Positions 45,476 through 56,689 of a DNA stretch of 64,000 bases are shown one piece after another. This stretch comes from Trematomus loennbergii. Lineage: Eukaryota; Chordata; Actinopteri; Perciformes; Nototheniidae. Each line of letters starts with the position of its first letter. The first letter of the stretch is position 1. Made by a program: the position numbers and the translations under genes. The notes under the pieces are model-generated. The model searched no databases. It was given only the letters and a program-made list of their open reading frames with translations, and was not told the DNA's origin. The DNA lies in contig JAAOOA010000128.1 in assembly GCA_012861695.1 (NCBI GenBank), forward strand, positions 598,001-662,000, given 5' to 3'.

Positions 45476-45956
45476 CGGAAAAAATGGGGAAATCGTGTTG
45501 GTGAACACAAATCAATAGATACTTTTTTGACTATAACACGAAATGCTGTGACACTGGGTTGCAACACACCAACACTGTGCATAATTTGTTCCCGAAACGT
45601 ATGTCATGCACAGATAGAAGCCTCTCAGCTTAAAGATACAAAAATAAAAGAACAGAGCATAAAGTAGAATTTATTTATCTAAAGACAGTTCCAATTTATA
45701 TTATGCCACCCTTACACAATTTGAGTATTTGCTTGCTTAAGAAGGGGAAGTTGTGATGCATCATGTGAAAAATCTAATAACTTGTGGAATAACAAATGTT
45801 GTATCTCCATTTTACCCATATAGGGCTCTTGCTCTTCTCTTCAGCTGAAGATGATAGTCAAAGTGCAATACCGAAACCAAAAGAAGTACATCAAAATTCC
45901 AGAAGCTTGTTTTGGCATCTTCATCACTGAAGGCAAGTATATGAACTGCATATGAA

Positions 45957-46012
45957 TCAGAATACCTTTATTAGTCCCACAGAGGGGAATTTTGCGATCC
46001 ACCCTCATTAAC
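45957..46012 (-). repeat. LINE 3'-tail fragment
   Basis: GAATCAGAATACCTTTATTA followed by GTCCCACAGAGGGGAA is the complement of a common fish LINE tail (CTAATAAAGGTATTC). It sits in the first coding intron of the SAMD3-like gene. Confidence 0.55.
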
Positions 46013-46059
46013 CTACTGTTACATTAGATGGACATGATGCACTATTGAGGCAGTTCCCC

Positions 46060-46093
<34 letters not shown>
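46060..46093. repeat. (TG)n microsatellite
   Basis: A pure TG run of about 34 bp in the intron before exon 2 of the SAMD3-like gene. Confidence 0.95.
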
Positions 46094-46096
<3 letters not shown>

Positions 46097-46289
46097 AAGC
46101 TTATATTTGGTCTTCAATCCTTTTAGTAAAAGAGAGGTTTTCCATCCCTGTGGACAACATCTTATCAGTGGAGGATGACACTGGCACAGAAGTGGACGAC
46201 TACGCATTTCCAGATCTACTGACTACCAGTGGAATATGCTTTGTCATCAAAGATGAACTGAATGACAGTGGTGGTGAGTGACGACAATA

Positions 46290-46490
46290 GACCCTTTTCT
46301 CAGCAGCTATTTTGACGTCATAGCAGGGTAAACACAGGTGTAATAGATCAAATTAATTATGGCCCCGATCTATTTAGTGTGTCACAGCCATTCCAGTGAG
46401 ACAGCATATTATCAGGGCCCTGGCCTGCCTACATCCTAAATTACATCTCTGTTTACGCAGCATGTCAACATGGCTGCTGAGAAAAGGGTC
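46290..46490. mobile_element. 201 bp MITE flanked by TA
   Basis: The inverted ends GACCCTTTTCTCAGCAGC lie between TA at 46288-46289 and 46491-46492. No coding is seen. It lies in the intron after exon 2 of the SAMD3-like gene. Confidence 0.75.
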
Positions 46491-46527
46491 TATTTTACAT
46501 TTCTCAATTGTATTGTATGCTGATTAT

Positions 46528-46642
46528 CCCCATGCAAGTGTCAAGCACACCACACATTTCATTGCTATAAACAATACTATCTTAAAAGGTAAAGTATTGT
46601 TTATAGGAATCAAATGTGTGGTGTGATTGACACGTGCATGGG
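46528..46642. repeat. 50 bp near-perfect inverted repeat
   Basis: CCCATGCAAGTGTCAAGCAC at 46528 onward through to AATACT at 46578 is complementary to 46593-46642 with a handful of mismatches. The spacer is 14 bp. It is next to the MITE in the same intron. Confidence 0.75.
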
Positions 46643-48013
46643 TAAAGGCATACTCAACTGATTTAGTGAAAATACATAATTTTGTACTTACTTGGGGGTC
46701 TTGTTGAAAGCCTTGTTGTTAAGCTTTTGCTAGACTAAAAACCACCATTGCTGTCTAAGTATTGGTCCCAAGTAGAGTGCGCTCTTGTGGACAACGACTT
46801 TGGGACTCATACTTGCGATGGAGGTTTTCAGTGGGTTTGTTGTCTTTTTGAGAACACTTCACCAGTAGATTACATAAAGACATGACAAAGGAAGACCATA
46901 TAATTTCAATATTCATATTTAATATCTCTTGTGTGATGACATTATTTTCCAGAGCCATCCTCATCCTCCGCTTCAGGCACAGATACTCTTTCAGTCACTT
47001 CGAAAAGCAGCAGTGAGAACGATTTCTACAGTGGCACTCTGAAACGCTTCAGAAAAGAGGAGGAGGCTTTGCAGGGTCCACAAGCCAAAAATGTGAGTAC
47101 ATTTTAGTGACATCTGTCCATCCGTGTGTCTGTACCAGTAGATTGCTCATAAACCTATACTGCTTACTTAACGGGTGTCATTTTTGTTGTGTTTTGTTTT
47201 AAGCTGATAAAACAGGTTCTGCTGACCAAACCAGGAGGAAGTGATGTGCTGAAGGAGTATGAGGAAAAAGGAACAATTAGTCCTGCCACAAGAAAAGTGA
47301 TGGTGAACATTCTAGTTGCAGACATGGTGCAGAGTGAGGGGTAAGATTCAAATTTGTTATAGCTTTGCATGAAAGTGTCATGTATGTATAGGTTAAGTGT
47401 GGATAAAGTTGGTGCAATTGTATTTCTACATAAATTGAGTTCATTAAGTTTATATGTTCTAAAACGAAGTCTCAGTGGCGTTTTTTTTTCAGAGGAAAAT
47501 ACTCTGAGCATGCGCAGTGTAGTTTTTACAGTCACCGTAGACAGTGAGAGGGAGGGGCATGATCGGGTTTTGTCCCACATGGCTCAAAACGGCTCAATAG
47601 GCACACACTGTAGACACTAATTAGAAGAACACAGACTAAAACAGCAATGTACAGACGAATCAGATGATTAAACATGATCTTAAAATATATTTTATTTTTT
47701 TGTAATCATTATTTTTAATACTTTCTGCTGACACTAGGTGGGGGTGTCCCTAATGACCAGTCGCCACTGCTCTTAGACTTAAATGAATGAAATGTTGAAA
47801 ATGACTTTTTGCTCTACAGGAGAATCCCTCAGCGACTGACCAAAGAGAAGTATGCACTGGGGATTGTTACCCTGTTTCCCTCGCTCCAAGATCCACATGG
47901 GAAGACAGGATATGTGAGTTATTCTTGATTATGATCAAAGTAGACTGTTTTAGATGGCTTACATGGTTCCTTGAATGCTGTGGGATTTATACTGTAGGGT
48001 AGTTTAATTCATT

Positions 48014-48280
48014 TGGGCGGCTGTGGCTCAGGAGGTAGAGCGGATAGTCCAATGACTGCGAGGTTGGTGGTTCAAATCCCGGCTCCTCCTGTCCACATGT
48101 CAAAGTGTCCTTAGGCAAGTGTAAGACACAGAACCCCGATTTGCTCCCAATGAGCAGGCCTGCACTTTGCATGGCAGCTGCCGCCATTGGTTATGTGAAT
48201 GTTTGTGTCAATGGGTGAATTGTCAATTTTATCCAAAGCGCTATATACAGTAAGTGCAGTCCATGTACCATTCCTCTTAT
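48014..48280 (+). mobile_element. tRNA-derived SINE with L2-like tail
   Basis: The head has GTGGCTCAGGAGGTAGAGCGG (A box) and GGTTCAAATCCC (B box at 48069). The core has GTGTCCTTAGGCAAGTGTAAG, and the tail has AAAGCGCTATATACAGTAAG, which resembles the L2 3' end. This is a typical tail-sharing SINE/LINE pair. It lies in the intron before exon 6 of the SAMD3-like gene. Confidence 0.75.
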
Positions 48281-48989
48281 TTCCTTTTTGGTCAGGAGCA
48301 TTTTTATGACGGGCAGAAAGGCGGTGGGTTTCTAGCGTGGCGACTGAAGTCCGTTCAGAGAGCAACACGACTTCCTGTGAGGTCCAAGGATTCCAGAATA
48401 GAAGAGAATGGAGGCCCCATGCTAAGGAGAGAGATAGGCCACTGTGATGATCATCCAGATGAGCAGAGATTTCAAGAGCTCATATCTGTGATGAATCATA
48501 CAAACGACAGAGAAGTCATCATGAAGAAGATGAGAGACACACTGGAATATAGACAGCGCCTTGTCCACGATCCTGACAGATCCTCCACTGTCCTTTCAGT
48601 ATTCCCGCGCCTGCTGGACACTAAAGGATTGGTAATATTTTATTTGTTGCTTATGAATGTTATTTATTAGTAAATCTATTTTGATAGACGTTTTAAGCAA
48701 CCTTCAGTTAAATGGAGATGATCTACACCTGTGAAATTGGCATTAGTAGTAAATTGAAAACCTGATGGTGGTTCTTGCGTTTGTGCTGTATATGTGTTTT
48801 AGATTCTCCAAGACTTCAGTCTCCTCTTTGGGTCAGAAACTCCATCCAAACTACTGGAAAAGTGGCCAACCTCCTTCAAAGCAAAGGTCATCCAACAGGC
48901 AGAAATGCTGACTTCCACACCCTTGCTGAAGCGCTTGTTGTTGTCTGCCAAGAACCAAAGGGGTGATGAACCATCACTGGAATCACCAG

Positions 48990-49833
48990 GTATGGTTTTA
49001 GGAACTGCATTATCATGTCATATTGCCCATTGTAAATTGTCTATGTGAGGCTGGAGGGAGTGTATGACCACACAGTTGGAGAATTTTTTTATACAGTCTA
49101 TGGTTGCTACAAAGGATTGTGGGTAATGTCCGTCAAACTTCCAGGTTCCTCCATGGGACGTTATTTCGGAAAAAGTATGCATTGAAGTCAATGGAGAGAG
49201 AAAATTATCTTTCGATCCCGTTTGAATTGTGCCACGAATTACACATATGATGTTTGTCAATCTTAAATAATAATTTCCATGTCAAAAAAGTCACAGTTTG
49301 TCGTAAAACTGTTGAAATATAAGACTATGAAATGTGTGTGTATGTACAGCTCTCAACATGCCCAGACTTGTAGCCTCTTTTAATACTTTTAATACCACAT
49401 TACATCACACGTTTGATGCGCGCCCGTGATTGAAAATCTCTTTATTTAAAAAAATTACGGGGAATACGGATCTCGGGGTCTCCCTGCTCCCTGTGCGACG
49501 CGTCATATGACGTCACATGTTTGGCATGTCACGATTGAATATGCTTTATTTAAAACAAGGACAATAAACAAAGCAGTCTTCACAACGGCCGGACAAAATA
49601 CTTTGAGCCGCCCTATAGCCAAAGCCCGAAACACTGTTTAAAGCATAATAAAGACAATATATATAGAGAGCATAATGGAAAATAACGTATCTATGCCACA
49701 ATTTTAGATGCCGGGTAGCCATTAACGCCATTAAACCGTTAAACAACATAACAGACATAATATCGATAGCAGCGTCCCTAGCAACCACCTTGGTAACATG
49801 TAAAATGAAAATGTTGCTTGCCTTGTCCTTCAG
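48990..49833. other. Large intron with diverged repeat blocks
   Basis: CACGTTTGATGCGCGCCCGT and CACATGTTTGGCATGTCACG, each followed by GATTGAA and CTTTATTTAAAA, form a direct pair about 110 bp apart. An unidentified element probably lies here. No exon joining exons 7 and 8 in phase was found. Confidence 0.35.
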
Positions 49834-50149
49834 TCCTGTAGGAGTCTGGATGAGCACCTTCAGAGCCATATGGACACGAGCCAGCCATATCTTCTTGCTT
49901 CAGGGACCAGCAAGGAGGCCATCGGCAACTTCTTCATTCTGATCGACAAGAAGCTCATCCCCTGTGAGGCTACCACTTCCTTAGCAGCAATTGATGAACT
50001 TTTTAAGCTTCACTTTGTCTTAGGGACTAGCTATGATCCAGCACTCAAAAGCATGTACACATTTCTGCAAACAACTGTCTATAACATAGACGTTGACACC
50101 ACCAGTGAGAGCCCCAAGGTCAAGGAACTGAGAACTAAGTTTGTGAGTA

Positions 50150-52825
50150 ATGTATAAGTGTTACATTTGCAGATTATTGCTTGATACGCCTGGATCCTTA
50201 ACTCGGCACCTTAAGCTTGTTCATGGCTTGTATCCAGGAAAACATTTTAATTTGATATGCGCTCAGGATGGCTGCTCATTGCAGTTCAAAAGTTTTTTAG
50301 GTTTTAAAAAACACTTGAAGAAATACCATGATAAGGATGTGGTCGTTTCAAGCAATAATCCTTCATCACCAGTCCAACAAGCTGTTATTCTCAGGGAAGA
50401 CATTTTACATGTTGGTGATTCTGACATGGATCAAGATTTGCCGAATCAGCAGGCCAGTGGGTCTGGATCTTCCATCTCTAAAGATCAGTCGAAAGAAATG
50501 TGTGCATCTATTATAGCCAAATTACAGGGCAGTGGTGTTGCCAATAGTGTTATATTGTCCGTTGTTGAAAGCATGGAAGAGTATGTTGATGAAGTTCACA
50601 CAAATCTGAAGGAACAAGTGTTGAGTGTAGTGCCTCCTGATAATGCCTGTCGCATCGCAGTTGAGGAAGTTTTCAAAAATGTACATAATTCTTTCACTGA
50701 CTTTAACACAGACAGTAAATGGAAATATTTCAGTGACAAATGGGGGGTTGTCGAACCAGTCGAAGTGCACTTGGGTGTTCGATTCGATTCAAAGAGAAAA
50801 AAATCTCTGGAATATATGAACAGGTACCAGTCAACGCCACTTTCATTTATGTACCCATCTTGAAGACCTTGGAGTTTATTTTCAAGAATGAGGAAGTATG
50901 TCAACACATTCATGACACAGACACCAGTGACATGTATCAGGACTTTTCTGATGGACAGTATTATAAAAAACATCCTTTGTATTGCAAGTACAGTAATGCA
51001 CTTCAAATTCAAGTTTATTATGACGATTTTGAAACGGCAAACCCATTAGGGTCTAAACAAGGCATTCATAAACTTGGATGTTTATATTTCACTCTTCGTA
51101 ACTTGCCACCGCGCCTGAATTCTTCTCTAATGAATATCCACCTCATTTCATTGTTTCACTCTCAGGACGGGAAAAAGTATGGCATTGACAGAATACTTAG
51201 TCCATTGGTTGAGGACATAAAAGTACTGGACAGGAATGAAAGTGTTGTTTGCTGAGCACCAATCTATGGTACCATTGCACAGATTACAGGTGACAATCTA
51301 GGCTTAAATGGCCTTCTTGGATATGTGGAATCTTTCAGTGCAAACCATTATTGTAGGATGTGTCTCACTGACAAAACATCAGCTCAGAGTGTGTTCACTC
51401 AGGATGACCCGCGGGTGATTTTGCGCACAAAACTGTTAAATGAGGAACATTACAGTCATCTCATTCAGAACCCAGGTGAAGGCCATTGTTATGGTATCAA
51501 ACGTAACAGCATACTCAATACCTTGACATACTTCAACATATGTGATAACTTTGTGTTTGACATAATGCATGACATCTTAGAAGGTGTAGCACAATATGAA
51601 GTCAAGCTGCTGTTTTTCTATTTAGGTGCCAATTTCATTTCTCGTGAGGGCATTCTCCAAAGAGTCTATGCATTCAACTTTGGCTATTTGGACAAAAAGA
51701 ACCATCCTACAAGGATAAACCTTGAACAATCTGGCAACGGAATTGGGCTCAATGCCAGTCAAACACTGTGTCTTATTAGGAACATTCCGCTCATGTTTGG
51801 TGATGTAGTCCCAGAAAGTAACAGACACTGGTATTTACTGTTGTTGCTGTTGCATATCATCAATATTTTATTTTCGCCCAGCATTACTGAGGAATGACAA
51901 TATTTTTGAAACATCTTATAGCAGAGCATCATAGTTTGTTCAAAGAGCTGTATCCTCTAAAGAATCTCATTCCAAGCATCACTTTATGATCCACTATCCT
52001 GAATGCATTCGCCAAATTGGTCCGTTGGTACATGTGTGGACTATGAGATATGAAGCCAAACACAAGTTTTTTAAGTCCAGCATAAAAACTTTAAGAACAA
52101 ACCAAATCCCTTGCAAGAAACACCAAATAGCTATTGCATATCACTGGGAATCCCTTGCCATCAAAGGCATAGAGTCTGGGCCTGTTAAAACAGAAATGTT
52201 GACTGATCTTGAAAATGGTGAGATTATTTCAGAACATTTCCAGCTTGATCTGTCTAGTGAAGTAAGTGTCACACCTTGGGTCAAATGTCAAGGTATTGAG
52301 TATCGTACCGGTCTTGTTGTCTGCATAGACTTGATGGATGAGATACCAGTGTTTGGGCAGATTGTTTGTATTTTTCTGATGAGAGCTGAAATTCATTTTT
52401 TGGTATTAGACATGGAAAGTTTATTTGTTGAGCATCTTCATGCCTTTAATGTTGTTAAGCAGGATAGTCTTTCAGTCATCAAACCTGATGCACTGCAATT
52501 TCATAAGCCTTTTGATCTGCAAATGTCTGCAAGTGCCAATGACACCCTTTTTTATTGTCTTAGACAGCTATGTGCTGTAATTTTTATTTATCCCTCCACC
52601 CCATGGGTGTGTGAGGTCCAAAAAGGTTGTTTGTTGCCTGGCACGGCAGGCAACAAACAACCTTTTTGGACCTCCACTGCCAAAGAGGGTTATTTTTTAT
52701 TTGTTGAATTGCATATTGTGAGAATTTGTGCATTGGGAGAATTTGTCAGTCTTAAGAGACATGCCACCATTCAAATAAAGCACTTGTCATATATGTTATC
52801 TGGAATGATTTATTGGTCATTGTAA
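50150..52825 (+). pseudogene. C2H2 plus tnp2-like transposase of the CACTA element
   Basis: The ATG at 50150 overlaps the stop region of the SAMD3-like gene. Two C2H2 fingers come first (C-x2-C-x12-H-x4-H and C-x4-C-x12-H-x4-H, residues about 4-55). A Ser-rich and helical linker follows. The core has IAQITGDNLGLNGLLGYVES, FSANHYCRMC, DIMHDILEGVAQYEVKLL and PLVHVWTMRYEAKHKFFK, the order seen in tnp2/TNPD-type transposases. It is broken by a frameshift in an A7 run near 50800, a TGA at 51253, frame changes near 51890 and 51975, and lacks a clean C-terminus. AATAAA lies at about 52775. Its position near the right terminus supports a role in moving the whole 19.7 kb unit. Confidence 0.7.
52613..52674. 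repeat. Perfect 28 bp inverted repeat, 6 bp loop
   Basis: The left arm 52613-52640 (GAGGTCCAAAAAGG...TTGCCTG) is exactly complementary to 52647-52674. The loop is GCACGG. It lies in the transposase 3' end and is crossed by an open frame. The lack of mismatches points to recent origin, strong constraint or a fold-back copying event. Confidence 0.9.
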
Positions 52826-53375
52826 CTTTTAACACCAGTTTGTTGTACATCATAATACCAATACACTACATTGACACTAGATTAGTGTTCATTTTGAACT
52901 CCCAGAGGGTTGAGGCTAATGCAAAATGCAACACCAGTATAATGTGCATTCAACACTAGTTCAGTGTACATTTCTAACTCTTAAAGGTGTTAGATGGGAG
53001 AAGATGTATCACTACTGTAGTGTTACTCTATACCGGGACAGTGTTAAATTGCAACACTATTAGTGTACTTGTTTAACTCTAAAAGGTGTTAGATGGGAGA
53101 AGATGTATCACTACTGTAGTCTTACTCTACACCAGAACAGTGTTAAATTGAAGATGCAGCCAACACTGTTAGTGTTGTTATCGGTGTTGGTGTTCAGTGT
53201 TGGTGTTCACATCTTACACTCTTAGTGTTGGTATAGTAACACTGTGATAGTGTTATATTGTCAACACTTTGGAAAGTGTTAATTTAACACTTTGCTGGTG
53301 GTTTCAATATAAACTCTTTTATAGTGTTAAAATTAACTACATGGGTGTTGAATTTTTGATTTCAAATTTGCTGTG
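52826..53375. repeat. CACTA right subterminal repeat region
   Basis: AACACCAG, AACACTA, TAGTGTTA and GTGTTAAATTG motifs recur on both strands. A block, AAAGGTGTTAGATGGGAGAAGATGTATCACTACTGTAG, is present twice (about 52984 and 53084). It is the likely transposase-binding zone, by analogy with En/Spm. Confidence 0.65.
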
Positions 53376-53630
53376 CTGGATGATTATTATTATTATTATT
53401 ATTATGTCCTTTTATATTTGCCCAGTAAGTTATTGCTATTTGCATCCTTCTTTTTTCAAGAGGCATTTCCCCATTTCAACCTATAACGTTGTAAATGGAG
53501 TGGTTTGAATGGCCCCCGAGAACAAATCCTTCTCCTCTAGCCTTCCTTTTATCCCCGTGATTAGCCGGAGTTGGGAACACATGGGCAGAGGCGGAGCCAG
53601 GGGCAGATTAGGTGTGCCTGCAATATGGAG

Positions 53631-55080
53631 TAGAGATGGCAAATCCGGATCCTTTTACGGACTCAGGGTCTTCTGAGTCAGTCATTGAAGAGATCCGGAT
53701 CATACGAGTCATTTGAGTCATATGAGTCAGCATCACCAAGACCGTAGAAATCCTATCGGTGAAACCGAAAACGTTTTGCATTTCAGGAGCATATTAAACT
53801 GACGTTATATTAACCTCCACTACACAGTGTATTTTGCTTTAATAAAAAATGTTGATCACAAAAATAAGGGTTATTTTGCGATTTGGCAAATCTGAGTCTG
53901 CTGTTGACTCGTGCATGAGGACGAGTCTGCTGGATCTCTGGATCTGCTGCTATATGGTTACGGCTCCGAGTCCGCACGAGTCTGCTCTGCTGTGTTTTGC
54001 ACAGTGAGTCAGGATTTGCGAATCTAAGTCTGTGAAGTTCCGCTGACTAACTCGTAGGCTACTGGTCTCTCTCGATCATTGACCTGGATTCACGGATCCC
54101 GCGATTTTGATTAAGTCCGTTATGTTTCCGGCTCTAAATGAAGTTTCAGTGTAGACTTCTAACAAAATTGTCATGTTGTGCAACAGTCTCCTGCGTGTAA
54201 TAGCTGCATTTCCAATAAGGATCTTACTTGGCAAAACGTTTATTTTGAACATAGCACACAAAAAGAAACAAACAATGACAAATAATAGAAAATTGCAAAA
54301 CAGTTAGAATATATAAAATGTCTTAATTATACAATTATTATTATTAAACATATAATTATATCTAATCATATGTCCCCCATATTTTCTCATGGACTGCGTA
54401 ATCATTGCAATACTGGTGTTTGTATGTGTTAAATGTGTGTAAAGTGGTGTCTTTTGCTTTAATAAACATATTGATCACAAAAAAAAGGGTAATTTTGCGA
54501 TTTAGCTAATCTGAGTCTGCTGTTGAATCGTGCATGAGGACGAGTCTGCTGGATCTCTGGATCTGCTGCTATACGGTTACGGCTCTGAGTCCGCACGAGT
54601 CTGCTATGTTTTGCACAGTGAGTCAGGATTTGCGAATCTCTGAGTCTGCTGTTGACTCGTGCATAATATAGCCGCGGGAGCCGGGTGCTGGAGGAGGGGC
54701 TATGCTCGTGCACATGACGAGTATGGATCTCTGGATCTGCTATGCTATTACGGGGTTAGGAGCCGTCGGCTCCTCTGAGTCCCCACGAGTCTGCAGGAAG
54801 TTTCACTGATCCGCGTCCCCTCCCCTGAGCCAAACGATAACTTCTGGCAGCTATCCATACTTGCTAAAGGGTAGGCAGATGGACTGGGGTACGTTGTAAT
54901 GTGATTTTACATGTTATAAAGAGAGTAGCGAGTGACGCAATTTATAGTTTTAATTTGTACGTCACACCAAGTGTGGAACTCAAAGGACTCGGGTTAATGG
55001 AGAGGGGAGACTCGTCACGACCAGCTCATTTCTAGGATCAGGGTTAATGATCCGGATGAATCAGGACTCGCCCATCTCTA
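53631..55080. mobile_element. hAT element, 1450 bp, with internal duplication
   Basis: The 8 bp duplication ATATGGAG is at 53623-53630 and 55081-55088. The inverted ends are TAGAGATGG(C/G). The segments at about 53815-54030 and 54455-54640 are diverged direct copies (TTTGCTTTAATAAA, ATCTGAGTCTGCTGTTGA, GTGCATGAGGACGAGTCTGC). GAGTC occurs dozens of times. No transposase is visible. Confidence 0.9.
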
Positions 55081-55088
55081 ATATGGAG

Positions 55089-56689
55089 AGAGAACACGAG
55101 GAGGGGAGCACGTAACAGGGCGTAACAGTTGCAATGGTTTATGCAATCATGTTTACAACCCTAATATTTACACAACATGTAGCTGTTTCAAGCCTGTGTG
55201 GCCAGACCCTTGAGGCGGATTTTTTTCACGTTTTTTTCGAATACAATAATTAAAAGGCAGACAGTGAAAAATGAAAGTCAATGTAACAATTCCTCCTTGT
55301 ACAGAATATCTACGTATTTCTAATGACACCACACTGCACGAAGTAACAAAAACATTCTCAATTTTCAGAGTAAGGTACTGTATATAACATCAGTATTATT
55401 ATTTGAAATTGTGAAGTAGTAGGGGTAAGTGATTGGAAATTGAGTCTCCTTGCCCACTGTTTGTAAAGCAAATAGATGCCATCTCTGTAGCCTTGCATGC
55501 AGACAGAGTTTTATTTCAAACTCGTGGCCTCAATTCATTCTGTCGCTCTTTATTTGGTTGTTACTCAGAGGGAGACTGTGTGTGAGTGTGTATTACTCAG
55601 TTGCTGTGATTGTCCCAGCATGGAGAGGCACATCTAATATCCTACATAAACAACATGCTCCTCTTTTCTCAGTTGCTATCTCTCCTATTTTTGTATACTC
55701 TCTATGATACTCTCACTTCCTCTCTTTGTTTATGCCTGGGTGTTCTTCTTCGGATGTTTCGTCATATCAGTTCTGTCTTTCCACAGAGCCATTCTGCAAT
55801 TGCTGAATTTGATCAGTGTGTTTCTTGTACCCCAAACATGTTTCTTTCTTTACATGGTCAGTAGGCCTATAGCAGTTAGGCTTCAGGACTCTGGCTTAGA
55901 TCCAAGATCCAAATTTGAATTTGTTTTTACTTAACTGCAGGAGGAGAGGTCATGTAGGTAAGGTTCCGATCTTATAAATGTGTATTGGTGCATGTTTCGT
56001 ACTCTTGCAGTTAAAATAACCCCGATACAGAGTTTGATACAGTTACACAATCCTTTTTTTTCTTTTTTATCTATTCGATTTGGGGAGGGGTGAGATAGTG
56101 GACCATGCTCAAATCAAAGGAAAATATGTATTTGGATTGAGGCTTAAAATGTACCCTATTCTAAATGTGTAAAGTCAGAATAAAGTGTTATTTCATGAAA
56201 CTGCCACTAAGATAATGTGGATGGTAACTTACTACATTATTCACAAGGAAAATTAATAATCACTACTCTGATTGAATATAATATATGCGTTTAATGCTAC
56301 GATTGCAACGTTTAGGGTGAGAAAGTAATAAACACAGGTTTAGCTCACAGTAAAATTCTGCTTATTTATGCAGGCAGTGCATGAATTGATTTCCCTGTGG
56401 GTGTTTCAAAGCACCCGTGGAATTGGCGCTACATTTATAGCCTAAAATACGTGCTCGGCAATATGTTGTTTCTGACTGTTCGTGTAAACGTCACGAAATC
56501 TGTATTGATATTCAACACAACCATTCCATCGATCCATCAATTCTGTGGGGGGGGGGGGGTGCCTATCCCAGCAAGCATTATGCAAGATAAACACATTTAG
56601 TAGATTTTGGTGTTCAACTTACTTTGTCTTTTGACTTATGGCAGGAAGGCAGATCACCTGTTTAAAAAAAGCCCTAAGAAGACTGTTTT
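55089..56689. other. Non-coding stretch
   Basis: No supported gene. A G12 run lies at about 56546-56558. There are no repeat borders that I could define. Confidence 0.4.

Larger units (their letters stand above)
45845..50157 (+). pseudogene. SAMD3-like multi-exon gene (CACTA cargo or second protein)
   Basis: Exons are 45845-45932 (ATG at 45851), 46127-46273, 46953-47092, 47204-47340, 47820-47913, 48296-48631, 48803-48989 and 49834-50157. The N-terminus, MIVKVQYRNQKKYIKI through VEDDTGTEVDDYAFPDLL to GICFVI, resembles the ubiquitin-fold CIDE-N/PB1 type. Then follow a Ser/acidic linker, a conserved block (GTISPATRKVMVNILVADMV, KEKYALGIVTLFPSLQDP, GGGFLAWRLKSVQRA) and a C-terminal block (SLDEHL, GNFFILIDKKLIPCEATTSL, MYTFLQTTVYNID). 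These match fish proteins labelled SAMD3-like. The first intron has a GC donor. Exons 7 and 8 do not join in phase, so a linking exon is lost or unseen. The biochemical role is unknown. Confidence 0.65.
33655..53375 (+). mobile_element. 19.7 kb CACTA/EnSpm-like transposon with nested insertions
   Basis: The 11 bp inverted ends CACAGCAAATT are flanked by CT on both sides (33653-33654, 53376-53377). Subterminal DNA at both ends (33670-33800, 52830-53350) is full of GTGTTA/TAACAC motifs, as expected for transposase-binding repeats of CACTA elements. Internally it has an L2 element, a provirus, four short 5' exons, a SAMD3-like gene, and a C2H2/tnp2-like transposase close to the right end. Without the two large nested elements it would be about 9.7 kb, a normal size for the group. 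Confidence 0.7.

Noticed and set aside
45284..45667. 127-residue plus-strand frame
   Set aside because: It covers a tandem duplication in an intron; its Leu/Phe repeats reflect that duplication.
49546..49869. 107-residue minus-strand frame
   Set aside because: It overlaps the SAMD3-like exon on the other strand and has no recognisable domain.
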